64,000 nucleotides of DNA from Melioribacteraceae bacterium (GTDB lineage Bacteria; Bacteroidota; Ignavibacteria; Ignavibacteriales; Melioribacteraceae), in the NCBI GenBank assembly GCA_030584085.1, contig CP129490.1, positions 3,629,511-3,693,510 on the forward strand, read 5' to 3'. The notes below the pieces were generated by a model that worked only from the letters and a program-made list of their open reading frames with translations, had not been told where the DNA came from and did no database searches. The position numbers and the translations under genes are program-made. Within the stretch, counting starts at the first letter, position 1, and every line of letters starts with the position of its first letter. Positions 33,096-41,858 of the stretch are shown here, piece after piece.

Positions 33096-33824
33096 TTATG
33101 GTATAATTTGATCTTGTTCTTCTTTCGGTTCTTTCACATTCGGTGGATCCCAACCAACTACAGAACCGGATTTAATCTTTGAAAGATATGGTGAGAGAGT
33201 TGCCCCGGGAAGTGTGCGTGAGTTGTCCTCAATATCTATTGGACCCATTCCGGTTCCGGCGCCAATCATACAATTTTTACCGATTGTAATTAATCCATAT
33301 CTAAATTTTCCGGCGCCCTCGTAAGCATGAACGGTTAATCTTGTAAATGCTCCGAGAACTGTATTTTCACCAATGTAAATTAATTCGGGTCTAAAATGAT
33401 CGAGCCAAACAAGCTGCATAATTTCAGCGCCTTTACCGATATGTGCACCCATCCATCGGTAAAATTTATTTTTGAACGGAATTCCTTTCATAAAAAATGT
33501 TGCCGCGACTTGAAACTGCAAAAGTAATCTTCTTCTAAACGGTAGATTAAGCACGCGCCAATTGATTGCGTTTTTTTCTTCAGGGGAACCGAGACCGCTA
33601 AACGTATAATGTCTCCTAACCGGAGTTAAAAATTTCTCTAGATTTTCTTTTCCTTCTTTTGTTTTAGGATTTAATTCGAAAACACTTGTTCCTTTTCCGC
33701 CGGATGTTTTACTAATGAAAATTTCACGGTTCTGTTTCTTACCGAGCTTAATTGCACGTTCGATAATTTCTATTGTTACAGCTTTGATTGATTCTTCAGG
33801 AGACATGCCGCGGTACTTATTCAT
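33096..33824 (-). CDS. Hexapeptide-repeat acyltransferase
   Basis: A 242-residue protein of the left-handed beta-helix acyltransferase type. Hexapeptide-like strands run from about 130 to 215 (Ile-Gly-Glu-Asn-Thr-Val-Leu-Gly-Ala-Phe, Ile-Thr-Ile-Gly-Lys-Asn-Cys-Met-Ile-Gly-Ala-Gly). The N-terminal 125 residues are helical and basic. The family transfers acetyl or other acyl groups to sugars or small molecules as trimers; the substrate is not clear. Its start lies 151 bases before the divergent retropepsin-like gene start. Confidence 0.75.
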   Translation of the reverse strand: MNKYRGMSPEESIKAVTIEIIERAIKLGKKQNREIFISKTSGGKGTSVFELNPKTKEGKENLEKFLTPVRRHYTFSGLGSPEEKNAINWRVLNLPFRRRLLLQFQVAATFFMKGIPFKNKFYRWMGAHIGKGAEIMQLVWLDHFRPELIYIGENTVLGAFTRLTVHAYEGAGKFRYGLITIGKNCMIGAGTGMGPIDIEDNSRTLPGATLSPYLSKIKSGSVVGWDPPNVKEPKEEQDQIIP

Positions 33825-33975
33825 TTTCTATTCTCTCATTTCATTATTCATTTTAAAAATAACCAAAAAGATTTCACTTATGTATAAAGAATTTGGGAAT
33901 CTTCAAAAACAAACACGTTGTCCTTTTCGTCAAAAGACTAATCTTGCTTTAATAATAATCCGGGGGGATTTGAAA

Positions 33976-35424
33976 ATGTATTTAAGAATCATTGCTGCTT
34001 TATTTTTGCTCTCTTTTAATTTACTTGCAACTTCTTGTTATGAAAAATCGAATACTGAAGAACTTCAGCTAGATGCAGAAACCGAATCTGCATTAAACAT
34101 GGGTGATATTCGTTTTGCAATTACCAAGATTGATTCGTTGATGAAGGTATATCCGAAAAACAATTATTTAAAATATTTTTATGGTACTATACTCGTCAAT
34201 TACGGCAACATTAAAGTTTATGATGTAATTGACAAGTTAAAAAACAATAACGGTGAGTTTTATGCTGATTTATTGAAATTACATGTCGACGTTATGATCG
34301 GTGAATATAGTGCAAGAAAACGATTAAACACAAAATTGGAAGAGTTTCCTACTATTAGTGAATTAAAATTATTAGACTGGATCGTTAAATTAGATAACGG
34401 TGATTTTGAAAATGCTGAAAAAACTCTAAGCGAAATTAGAGAAATAACACCTCTTAAATATCTTCCTCTACTAGCAATTTATTATCATTCTTATGATCGA
34501 GATTATAAAACAGCATTGAAATACTTAACAATGCTGCGGAATGAATCGATCTACAAAATGGAAAAGGATTTCAATCGGCTTTCCTTCTTGCAAGACAGAA
34601 ACATTCATTACAGTTTAGATTCATCATTCGCAGTTAAGTACGAGCAGTGCGGGGCCCAGCCCGGAATGCAATTTGTTACTGAAAACGGTATAACTCTAAA
34701 AATGGGTTTTGATACCGGTACAAACGGATACGGTTTCAGCATACATAATAAATCGCTGGGTGATAGTTTGGAAGGGAATCAAATTTATGACATCGAAAAG
34801 GGAATTCAATATAATTATATGAGTGAGCCGGCTGATGTAATTGGAAAACTGATTAATTTAAAAATTCCTCGTGTTGATGATTTCCTTGTAGAGTATTTTG
34901 AGGGCGGCTTGACTTTAGCAGATGGCGTCTTTTCTCCTTTATTATTTAATTCCGCTATCACCATTAATTCAAAAGAAGAGGTTGTCTTAATTCATAACAG
35001 AGAATCTTTAGAAGATTATATAAGCAATTTGCCCGAAGAGAATCACACCAAAGTACCATATAAAGTAAGAAAAGGATGGATGTTCATTCCTTGCGAAGTG
35101 AACGGAAAGAAAATAGAGATGATGTTAGAAACCGGTTCGCGTGATGTAAACTTTAACTCTCTTGCTACAAGAAGATTGGGAATTTCTACTTATGAGGGTT
35201 TTGTAAAATGGAAAGGCGAAGATTACCCCGTTACAAAACTTGATGCGGAAATTAAAGTCGGTGACTTTACTTACACAGTTTCCGGCGGACTTGAATCCAA
35301 TTTTGTTTTGGGTAATTTAGCCTGCGGTTTAGCTGCGGCTGGTGATATTGGTCCCGATTTTATAAACAGTTTTGTTTTTACGATTGATCCTTATAACAAA
35401 CAAATAATTTTAGAGAAGAATTAA
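33976..35424 (+). CDS. Lipoprotein with two retropepsin-like aspartyl protease domains
   Basis: A 482-residue protein with a lipoprotein-type signal (Leu-Leu-Ala-Thr-Ser-Cys near residues 14-19). Residues about 30-210 look helical and TPR-like. Two retropepsin-type repeats follow: Met-Gly-Phe-Asp-Thr-Gly-Thr-Asn at about 243-250 (Asp246) and Met-Leu-Glu-Thr-Gly-Ser-Arg-Asp at about 383-390 (Glu385), each preceded by a Gly-rich or Lys-Lys strand. Single-chain pepsins use two Asp-Thr-Gly motifs; here the second has Glu. Start 33976 is chosen because gggggatttgaaa precedes it and it gives a clean signal; a longer frame to 33715 overlaps the divergent gene. Proteolysis is inferred, not certain. 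Confidence 0.65.
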   Translation: MYLRIIAALFLLSFNLLATSCYEKSNTEELQLDAETESALNMGDIRFAITKIDSLMKVYPKNNYLKYFYGTILVNYGNIKVYDVIDKLKNNNGEFYADLLKLHVDVMIGEYSARKRLNTKLEEFPTISELKLLDWIVKLDNGDFENAEKTLSEIREITPLKYLPLLAIYYHSYDRDYKTALKYLTMLRNESIYKMEKDFNRLSFLQDRNIHYSLDSSFAVKYEQCGAQPGMQFVTENGITLKMGFDTGTNGYGFSIHNKSLGDSLEGNQIYDIEKGIQYNYMSEPADVIGKLINLKIPRVDDFLVEYFEGGLTLADGVFSPLLFNSAITINSKEEVVLIHNRESLEDYISNLPEENHTKVPYKVRKGWMFIPCEVNGKKIEMMLETGSRDVNFNSLATRRLGISTYEGFVKWKGEDYPVTKLDAEIKVGDFTYTVSGGLESNFVLGNLACGLAAAGDIGPDFINSFVFTIDPYNKQIILEKN

Positions 35425-35431
35425 GTTTACC

Positions 35432-35460
35432 GTAGAGACACAGCCTTGCTGTGTCTCTAC
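35432..35460. terminator. Bidirectional hairpin terminator
   Basis: A perfect 13-base-pair stem (35432-35444 with 35448-35460) and a 3-base loop lie between two converging genes, with an A-rich right side. It should stop transcription from both. Confidence 0.75.
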
Positions 35461-35469
35461 AAATAAAAT

Positions 35470-35835
35470 TTATTTCATTGAGTGAAGTCCTACTCTATTA
35501 CCTGCAATATCTTCAAAATGTCCGACGAATCCATATTCGCCGATACTCATTTTTTCGGTTATAACTTTTCCGCCTTTCTCTTTTACTTTTTCGAGAGTGG
35601 TTTCAATATCCTCAACCGAAAAGTAAACCATCGTTCCTTCGTGAGACGGTGTATATCCTTCGTTTTGAACCAACGCCCCGGAACAACCGGGTTTTTCGTG
35701 ATCAAACGGAAACCAACCCATTATAAGTCCATCGAAATCATTAATTTGAATCTCGATATCAAAAATAAAATCGTAAAATGATTTCGATTCATTTATCTCT
35801 GATGCAGGTATTTCAAACCAACCGACCGGATTCAT
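35470..35835 (-). CDS. VOC-family (glyoxalase-like) protein
   Basis: A 121-residue single-domain member of the vicinal-oxygen-chelate superfamily. It opens with Val-Gly-Trp-Phe-Glu-Ile-Pro-Ala, has Tyr-Phe-Ser-Val-Glu-Asp-Ile-Glu-Thr-Thr-Leu-Glu-Lys-Val in the middle and ends Asp-Ile-Ala-Gly-Asn-Arg-Val-Gly-Leu-His-Ser. The family holds metal-dependent lyases, dioxygenases and antibiotic-binding proteins. Which applies is unknown; a metal site is not complete. Confidence 0.8.
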   Translation of the reverse strand: MNPVGWFEIPASEINESKSFYDFIFDIEIQINDFDGLIMGWFPFDHEKPGCSGALVQNEGYTPSHEGTMVYFSVEDIETTLEKVKEKGGKVITEKMSIGEYGFVGHFEDIAGNRVGLHSMK

Positions 35836-35919
35836 AATTCCCCCTATTTGTTGATGTGTTCTTATTAGCAGACTAGCGATCTAAGTTTAGGAATTTCTCT
35901 TTTGATTTGCCACAGTTTT

Positions 35920-36432
35920 TTAGAGATTTAACTCAATATTTGCTTCTTTGTATTCCTTTATTAATAGCGGAATCAATAAGGCTAAAATGAAAAAAACAAT
36001 TCCCAGAAAATAAAATCCTATCGCTATATGATTATCGTATTCTAATAGACCTACTCTTCCCAAAAGAAAATACCAATCATGATAAACTTTGTTTCCTCCG
36101 AGAAGAGGAAGGTTTCTTTCTTGTGCGTCGGCAACATAAACGCTGATGTTCATTAAATTTTGTCCCAGCCAAACAAATGAAATTTGTGTACCAAAATTTT
36201 TTCGGTGAGACATAAAAAAATAAACAAAAAGCAGCGGTAGTATAATTTGCATTAGTGTTCCGCCAAGAGTATAAACGAAGCTTCCAAATAAACTGAATAT
36301 TCCGTGTCCACCTTCGTGAATAAGCAGATTAAAGTGATCTAAAATAAATATAAAATCGCCGGCATTTATTGTAAGCCAAATAGATATTGGCAACAGAGCA
36401 ATTGAGCCTATCCATGGTTTTATGTTTTCCAA
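35920..36432 (-). CDS. Membrane protein with HExxH motif (M50-like)
   Basis: A 170-residue protein with four or five hydrophobic segments. His-Glu-Gly-Gly-His at 39-43 sits at the start of a membrane segment (Leu-Leu-Ile-His-Glu-Gly-Gly-His-Gly-Ile-Phe), as in site-2-type intramembrane metalloproteases of family M50. A second zinc-ligand motif (Asn-Pro-x-x-Asp-Gly type) is not clearly present, so catalytic activity is uncertain. The stop of the asparaginase gene is one base away on the same strand, so the two are co-transcribed. Confidence 0.65.
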   Translation of the reverse strand: MENIKPWIGSIALLPISIWLTINAGDFIFILDHFNLLIHEGGHGIFSLFGSFVYTLGGTLMQIILPLLFVYFFMSHRKNFGTQISFVWLGQNLMNISVYVADAQERNLPLLGGNKVYHDWYFLLGRVGLLEYDNHIAIGFYFLGIVFFILALLIPLLIKEYKEANIELNL

Positions 36433-36433
36433 T

Positions 36434-37408
36434 TTACTCTTCTATTAATTCTCGAAGTTTATTTATGTCTTTAGTTAAACCAAGACAAAGCATCAATTTT
36501 ATTCTTGCTTTCTGTCCGTTCAAATAATCGGTGAAAATTACTCCTAATTTTTTTAACCATTTTCCTGCGCCTGGATAACTATAAATATCGAGCGTTTCAC
36601 CGGAGGGACATCGTGAGGTTAAAACCACCGGGATTCCTTTTTCAACTGCGTATTTAATTCCCTCAAATGTTGTTGGCGGAACATTACCCACTCCCATTGC
36701 CTCGATGACTATTCCGTCAACACCTGAATCTGCTGAAAACTTAAAAAACTTTTCCCCCATGCCGGCATGAACTTTTATAAGATCAACGTTTGAGTTTATT
36801 TTTTCTGTTTCTATTGTTTCCAATTTTCTTGGTGTTCTGTTAAAAATTACTCTTCCTCTATCTATAAATCCAAGTGCCCCAAAATCCAAACTATGAAAAG
36901 TTTCAATATCTTCTGTGTGTGTTTTTGTTACTTCGCTTGCAGCATTTATTTCACCATTAAGACATACAAGCACTCCCATTCCATAACTGTTTGGTGAATT
37001 AATTATCCTCATTGCATCAAGTAAATTTTTTGGTCCGTCCCAATCAGCTTCGGAAGAGGTCTTCATTGCGCCAATTACAACAATCGGTTTGTCCGTTTTT
37101 ATTGTTAAATCAAGAAGATATGCCGTCTCTTCTAACGTGTCTGTTCCGTGAGTTATAATAACACCGTCTATATTTTCTTGAATAATTCTTTCTCGCACTT
37201 CTTTGGAAAGCTCTAACATCAATTCCGGCGTCATATGGGGGCCGGGATACATCCCAAAATCATATATAGAAATTTGCGCAAGCTCTTTTGCCTCCGGAAT
37301 CATTTCGAGCAATTGATCGCCATGAAAAAACGGAATGGCTCCTCCGGTTTCTTCATCTATCTTCATTGAGAACGTTCCACCAACAAATACGATTAAAATA
37401 TTTTTCAT
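36434..37408 (-). CDS. L-asparaginase-type amidohydrolase
   Basis: A 324-residue type I/II asparaginase. The first catalytic Thr is Thr12 in Val-Gly-Gly-Thr-Phe-Ser; the second set is Thr86-His-Gly-Thr-Asp-Thr91, with Gly-Pro-His-Met-Thr-Pro at 56-61. The C-terminal domain has Val-Leu-Thr-Ser-Arg-Cys-Pro-Ser-Gly. No signal peptide is seen, so it is cytoplasmic and probably hydrolyses asparagine to aspartate and ammonia; glutaminase or D-amidase activity is possible. It precedes the small M50-like membrane gene by one base and is divergent from dnaA across the origin region. Confidence 0.85.
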   Translation of the reverse strand: MKNILIVFVGGTFSMKIDEETGGAIPFFHGDQLLEMIPEAKELAQISIYDFGMYPGPHMTPELMLELSKEVRERIIQENIDGVIITHGTDTLEETAYLLDLTIKTDKPIVVIGAMKTSSEADWDGPKNLLDAMRIINSPNSYGMGVLVCLNGEINAASEVTKTHTEDIETFHSLDFGALGFIDRGRVIFNRTPRKLETIETEKINSNVDLIKVHAGMGEKFFKFSADSGVDGIVIEAMGVGNVPPTTFEGIKYAVEKGIPVVLTSRCPSGETLDIYSYPGAGKWLKKLGVIFTDYLNGQKARIKLMLCLGLTKDINKLRELIEE

Positions 37409-37834
37409 TCTATTTTTATTCCTCGTTCAAAAAGTTATTTTGTGTTATGCAAATTTATGATAAGCTAAAGAATTTTCTTCATATAAAAATTTTATTTTAT
37501 TTACAATTAACAACTTATCAAAACATCTAAGAATTAATTTGCGCATAAGCTATCAAAGTCATATTATTGACTCGCGAAAGATGCGCTGCGGGCTTGTTGA
37601 TAACTTGTTGACAACTTGTTTCTGTGAAACGTTTCACGCATAAACTTTATTAACCTTTGTTCTCTGTTAAATTTTGGTTTTGTGGGTAATTCTAAAAACC
37701 CGCTTTACAAGTCGTTAAAATCTAATGACTTACCTGATTTAATTAATGTTAACATCTTGTTGATAAACGTATGTTTGTTATAAATATTTAAATAATTGTT
37801 CTAATTTTTCAATTTCTTTTTCGATTTAATAATT
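37409..37834. other. Origin-type region upstream of dnaA
   Basis: The 426-bp gap before dnaA is AT-rich with several DnaA-box-like nonamers: tgttgataa at 37595-37603 and 37758-37766, tgttgacaa at 37606-37614, and tgtggataa at 37834-37842. A 14-base perfect palindrome lies at 37624-37637. Asparaginase is divergent from here. With the boxes after dnaA this supports oriC at or around dnaA; the exact unwinding site cannot be fixed by eye. Confidence 0.7.
37624..37637. promoter_or_regulatory. Perfect 14-base palindrome near the origin
   Basis: gtgaaac and gtttcac abut as a perfect inverted repeat. The half-sites match those of the parS consensus but in opposite order, so it is not a canonical ParB site. 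A protein-binding site is likely; identity unknown. Confidence 0.4.
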
Positions 37835-37842
37835 GTGGATAA
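37834..37842 (+). promoter_or_regulatory. DnaA box containing the dnaA start codon
   Basis: tgtggataa matches the consensus DnaA box exactly (reverse complement of ttatccaca). The GTG start of dnaA is bases 2-4 of the box. Confidence 0.6.
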
Positions 37843-39262
37843 ACTTAATTTTAAACCCAGCCTAAAAAACATCAACATCTATACCGATTGCACCGTTGCA
37901 TGGAAAGAGTGCTTATCTATAATTAAAGAAAACGTTCCTCATATTACTTACAACACATGGTTTCTTCCTATAAAACCCATTGACCTATCGGAAAACACTC
38001 TTCGCGTTCAAGTACCAAACGGTTTTTTTATTGAGTGGATAGACGAGCATTACAATACATTAATCTCGAAAACAATAGTTGAGGTTTTAGGTTCAAATGG
38101 GAAATTAATTTATTCTGTTTTAGACGATAAAAAGAACGAAGATGAGTATAATACCATAATTAATAGTGAAAAAAAAGAAAAGGTTCTTGTTGAGAAGGCC
38201 GTCTCTAACGAAGAAGCGAATGACGAACACATTGAAACATATCTAAATCCAAGATATCGCTTTGAAAATTTTATAAAAGGCGAGGGCAATCAACTTGCGA
38301 GAGCTGCTGCCTACGCGGTAGGCGAAAACCCCGGCGAGACTTCTTTTAATCCTCTTTTTATTTATGGAGGTGTCGGTTTAGGTAAAACTCACTTGATTCA
38401 GGCCATTGGAAATAAAATTTTAGAATATTATCCCAATAAAAAAGTTATATATCTTTCTTCAGATTTATTTACTGTTGAGTTTGTTGAAGCAATTCAATCA
38501 AATAGCGTTAATGAATTTTCCAACCGTTATAAATCTATGGATTGCTTAATAATTGATGATATTCAGTTTCTAATAGGAAAAGAAAAAACTCAAGATTTAT
38601 TCTTTCATATTTTTAATACGCTTCATCAGTCAGGCAAACAAATAATTCTATCCAGCGACAAACCACCAAAAGAACTAAAAGGATTAAACGAAAGACTAAT
38701 CTCTCGTTTTTCTTGGGGATTAACTACCGACGTTCAACCTCCGGATTTTGAAACTCGTATTGCTATTCTTAAAAACAAAAGCAACAGTTTTGGAATTAAC
38801 TTACCGAATGAAATATTAGAATACATTGCTCACAACATCACCTCAAATATTAGAGAACTAGAGGGTTGTTTAATAAAACTGCTTGCAAATTCCTCTTTAA
38901 ATGGAAAAGAAATAGATTTCGAACTGACCAAAAAAACAGTAAAAGAAATTTCTACCAAACGTCAAGTAAACATTTCAATTGAGTTTATCACCAATAACGT
39001 ATGTAAACATTTTGGTGTTGATGAAAATAGAGTCCGTGAGAAAAATAGAAAAAAAGAAGTCGTTATCGCCAGACAAGTTGCAATGTATCTCTCAAAAATT
39101 CTCACAAAATCTTCTCTTAAAACAATAGGTTTGCATTTCGGCGGAAGAGACCACTCTACAGTAATTCACGCTCATAATACAATAGAGCAATTGCTTTTAG
39201 TTGACAAACAATTAAAACAATCTATTGATGAATTAAAAAACAAAATTGAGATGAGCATTTAA
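37835..39262 (+). CDS. dnaA: Chromosomal replication initiator DnaA
   Basis: A 475-residue DnaA. Domain I (about 20-90) has Ala-Trp-Lys-Glu-Cys-Leu and Asn-Thr-Trp-Phe-Leu-Pro-Ile. A variable linker follows. Domain III has Walker A Gly-Gly-Val-Gly-Leu-Gly-Lys-Thr-His (about 178-186) and Walker B Leu-Ile-Ile-Asp-Asp-Ile-Gln-Phe-Leu. Domain IV has the DNA-binding signature Gly-Gly-Arg-Asp-His-Ser-Thr-Val-Ile-His-Ala. The start is GTG 37835; no ATG, GTG or TTG occurs in frame just downstream of it that keeps domain I, and no clear ribosome-binding site is seen. The start lies in a consensus DnaA box. Genes dnaN, recF, dciA, gyrB and gyrA follow. Confidence 0.95.
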   Translation: MDKLNFKPSLKNINIYTDCTVAWKECLSIIKENVPHITYNTWFLPIKPIDLSENTLRVQVPNGFFIEWIDEHYNTLISKTIVEVLGSNGKLIYSVLDDKKNEDEYNTIINSEKKEKVLVEKAVSNEEANDEHIETYLNPRYRFENFIKGEGNQLARAAAYAVGENPGETSFNPLFIYGGVGLGKTHLIQAIGNKILEYYPNKKVIYLSSDLFTVEFVEAIQSNSVNEFSNRYKSMDCLIIDDIQFLIGKEKTQDLFFHIFNTLHQSGKQIILSSDKPPKELKGLNERLISRFSWGLTTDVQPPDFETRIAILKNKSNSFGINLPNEILEYIAHNITSNIRELEGCLIKLLANSSLNGKEIDFELTKKTVKEISTKRQVNISIEFITNNVCKHFGVDENRVREKNRKKEVVIARQVAMYLSKILTKSSLKTIGLHFGGRDHSTVIHAHNTIEQLLLVDKQLKQSIDELKNKIEMSI

Positions 39263-39606
39263 ACTCAACCTGTATTTTTCAAAAAATTTTTCTCGTTTTT
39301 TATGTTGATAAGTTGTTAGTGTATTGGTATTAACTTGTTAATAAATATGACTTATTTTTGGGTTGTGAATTACCTTTTTGATATAAATATTTTATCCACA
39401 TTATTTAGAATTTACTTAGCCACTATTCAGCTTAAAAACAAAGCATTCACCAGTTATTAACAAATTCACATCCTTGTATTTATTATTACTTTATATATCT
39501 ATAAAACATTAATAAATATAGTGTCTGGGTAATTGTTGATAAGCATTCTTAAATTGAATTATAGCGTCTATTTTGATATATTTGGGTTTTAATTTGGAGC
39601 GGAAAA
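39263..39606. other. DnaA-box-rich gap between dnaA and dnaN (candidate oriC)
   Basis: This 344-bp gap holds a perfect ttatccaca at 39392-39400, near-boxes tgttgataa at 39303-39311 and 39534-39542, tgttaataa at 39336-39344 and ttattaaca at 39454-39462. A very AT-rich stretch (about 39475-39520) could be an unwinding element. No gene is present. It is at least as good an oriC candidate as the gap before dnaA. Confidence 0.7.
39554..39584 (+). promoter_or_regulatory. Bacteroidota-type promoter for dnaN
   Basis: ttg at 39554-39556 and tatatttg at 39577-39584, 20 bases apart, fit the TTTG/TAnnTTTG form of Bacteroidota promoters. It is 22 bases before the dnaN ATG, with tttggagcgg between. Confidence 0.5.
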
Positions 39607-40734
39607 ATGGAATTTAAGGTCAACAGCAAAGAGCTAGAAAAACTACTTACCAAGATTATCCCTGCAGTTCCGACAAGAACTCCGATGCCTATCTTAGAGA
39701 ATTTTTTGTTAGAAATAAAAGAAGGTAAATTAACAATTCACGCAACAGATTTAGAGATATCATTAAAGTCCTCTCTAAATGTTGTTGCTGAAGAAAATTT
39801 TGAAGCTGTTGTGCCTGCTAAACTTCTTTATGATGTTGTTAGATCATTAAAAGAAACAACAATTGTATTTACTACAGGAGATAAAGGGAAAATTAATTTA
39901 AAGACAGATAACGGAAAATACACTCTAAGTTATATTGATCCAAAAGAGTTTCCGGATATTCCTGTTTTCCCGGCAAACGGCGGAGAGGATGTTTCACAAA
40001 TAACATTGAAAGGCGATGATTTACGGTACGCTTTTGAAAAAACATCTTTTGCAATGAGCAAAGAAGAAATGCGTCCGGCTATGATGGGAACTCTTTTTGA
40101 TTTTGAAGAAAATGGATTAAAAGTAGTTGCAACCGATGGTCATAGACTCTCAAACCTTCTCAATAAGAAAATTAAATATGATAAAGTGGAACAGTACATT
40201 GTTCCGGAAAGAGCTGTTTCAGTTCTCTTGAAAGTACTTGATTCTAAGGATGTGAAAATTTTTATGAGTAAAACTCATATGTCGTTTACTTTAAATGATA
40301 TGGAATTAATTACAAGATTAATCGGGCAAAAATACCCTGATTATCAAAGTGTGATTCCATTAGAAAACGAGTTTGAACTTAAACTCAAAACAAAAGAATT
40401 ACACAATGCAATCAAAAGAATGATGTTATTCTCAACATCCAACACAAGAAGAGTTAAGTTTTCTATTTCAAATAATAACTTAGAAATATCCGCAGAAGAT
40501 TTGGATTTAGGGGCATCCGGTAACGAAAATATTGAATGCAAATATTCAGGCGACTCGATAGAAATAGGTTTTAATTCCGCGTATGTAAACGATATTCTAA
40601 ATCATTTGGATGATGAAGAAGAAATTATTTTCAAACTTCATTCGCCAACTAAAGCGGTTATAGTTGTACCGGATAAGAAAAAAGAGAACGAAGAATTAAT
40701 GATGTTATTAATGCCGGTTAGGTTAAATAATTAA
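39607..40734 (+). CDS. dnaN: DNA polymerase III sliding clamp (beta)
   Basis: A 375-residue beta clamp, normal length for the family, with three similar domains of about 120 residues. Marks include Pro-Ala-Val-Pro-Thr-Arg-Thr-Pro-Met-Pro-Ile-Leu-Glu-Asn-Phe at about 18-32, Ala-Thr-Asp-Leu-Glu-Ile-Ser, Ala-Thr-Asp-Gly-His-Arg-Leu in domain 2, and a C-terminal Leu-Leu-Met-Pro-Val-Arg-Leu, the peptide-binding cleft end. It encircles DNA and holds polymerase III and other partners. A Bacteroidota-type promoter lies just upstream. Two bases separate it from recF, indicating coupled translation. Confidence 0.95.
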   Translation: MEFKVNSKELEKLLTKIIPAVPTRTPMPILENFLLEIKEGKLTIHATDLEISLKSSLNVVAEENFEAVVPAKLLYDVVRSLKETTIVFTTGDKGKINLKTDNGKYTLSYIDPKEFPDIPVFPANGGEDVSQITLKGDDLRYAFEKTSFAMSKEEMRPAMMGTLFDFEENGLKVVATDGHRLSNLLNKKIKYDKVEQYIVPERAVSVLLKVLDSKDVKIFMSKTHMSFTLNDMELITRLIGQKYPDYQSVIPLENEFELKLKTKELHNAIKRMMLFSTSNTRRVKFSISNNNLEISAEDLDLGASGNENIECKYSGDSIEIGFNSAYVNDILNHLDDEEEIIFKLHSPTKAVIVVPDKKKENEELMMLLMPVRLNN

Positions 40735-40736
40735 TA

Positions 40737-41858
40737 ATGGTTTTGAAACATCTTGAGCTGGTAAACTTTAGGTTACATACGAACACAGTTCTTAAATTTT
40801 CTGACAGATTGAATTATATAGTAGGCGGCAACGGACAAGGAAAAACAACAATTTTGGAATCTATTTATTATTTATGCACAACCAAAAACCTAAACCAAGC
40901 CTTAGATAAAGAAGTAGTTTCTTTTAATAAAGATAATTTCGAGATTAAAGGGCGGTTCAAAGAAAAGGTTGAAAACAAAGTTCAACTTCTCTTCTCAAAA
41001 GAAACTAACCGGAAAAACACACTTCTAGATGAAAAATCTGTTACTAGAGCATCTGACTTAATAGGTAAGTTTCCAGTGGTTACGTTGGTTCAATTGGATC
41101 ATGCAATTACAATGGGGAGTCCGGGCGAAAGAAGAAAATTTATTGACTCAGTTATCTCTCAATCGAGCGAAACGTATCTAAGAATTCTTTTAGATTATAA
41201 TAAAACACTTAAACAGCGTTCTCAACTTTTATCTGAAATTAGAGAGCGTTACGATCACTCTTTATTAATGCAGCTGGAAGCTTGGTCGGAATCTCTTGTT
41301 AAAAACGGAAGTGAATTAATTAAACATAGAATAAACTTCTGCAATGAATATGAATATTTCTTAAAAGAGTCATATTCTAAAATAATGGGCAGTAAAGAAA
41401 CACCTGGCATTGAATATCTGTTTTTTGATAACAATATAAGTTTGGAAAATATTTCCGAAAGATTCAGCGAACTATTAAAACAAGAACAAGAAAACGAAAT
41501 ACGAAGAGCTGCAAATCTAATAGGTCCGCACAGAGATGATTTTCTTTTTACTATAAACGGAATGGAATTAAGGAAATACGGATCGCAGGGACAGCATAAA
41601 ACATTTCAAATAGCGTTAAGATTCGGTGAGTTTTTTTATATAAAAGAAAAACAAGGCATTACACCCATCTTTCTGATGGATGATGTCTTTGGCGAATTAG
41701 ACACTTATCGCGCGCAAAAAATTAGTGATTACTTAAATGAAATAGGTCAAGCATTTATCACTATGACTGACTTCGGACGATTGGAAAAATTATATAACGG
41801 TAATGGCGATTTAGTTATAAAAGTTGATAACGGCACAATAAGTTATGAACAACTATAA
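40737..41858 (+). CDS. recF: DNA replication and repair protein RecF
   Basis: A 373-residue SMC-like ATPase that loads RecA at gaps with RecO and RecR. Walker A is Gly-Gly-Asn-Gly-Gln-Gly-Lys-Thr-Thr (about 33-41). The signature is Tyr-Gly-Ser-Gln-Gly-Gln-His-Lys-Thr and Walker B Pro-Ile-Phe-Leu-Met-Asp-Asp-Val-Phe-Gly-Glu-Leu-Asp. Length is typical. It starts two bases after dnaN and its end overlaps the next gene by 14 bases, so dnaN, recF and dciA are translated together. Confidence 0.95.
   Translation: MVLKHLELVNFRLHTNTVLKFSDRLNYIVGGNGQGKTTILESIYYLCTTKNLNQALDKEVVSFNKDNFEIKGRFKEKVENKVQLLFSKETNRKNTLLDEKSVTRASDLIGKFPVVTLVQLDHAITMGSPGERRKFIDSVISQSSETYLRILLDYNKTLKQRSQLLSEIRERYDHSLLMQLEAWSESLVKNGSELIKHRINFCNEYEYFLKESYSKIMGSKETPGIEYLFFDNNISLENISERFSELLKQEQENEIRRAANLIGPHRDDFLFTINGMELRKYGSQGQHKTFQIALRFGEFFYIKEKQGITPIFLMDDVFGELDTYRAQKISDYLNEIGQAFITMTDFGRLEKLYNGNGDLVIKVDNGTISYEQL

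Noticed and set aside
33715-33975. Longer N-terminus for the retropepsin-like protein
   Set aside because: It would overlap the divergent acyltransferase gene and hide the lipoprotein signal; the start at 33976 has a ribosome-binding site.
37624-37637. parS site for ParB
   Set aside because: The half-sites are in the wrong order for the consensus, so I list it only as an unknown palindrome.
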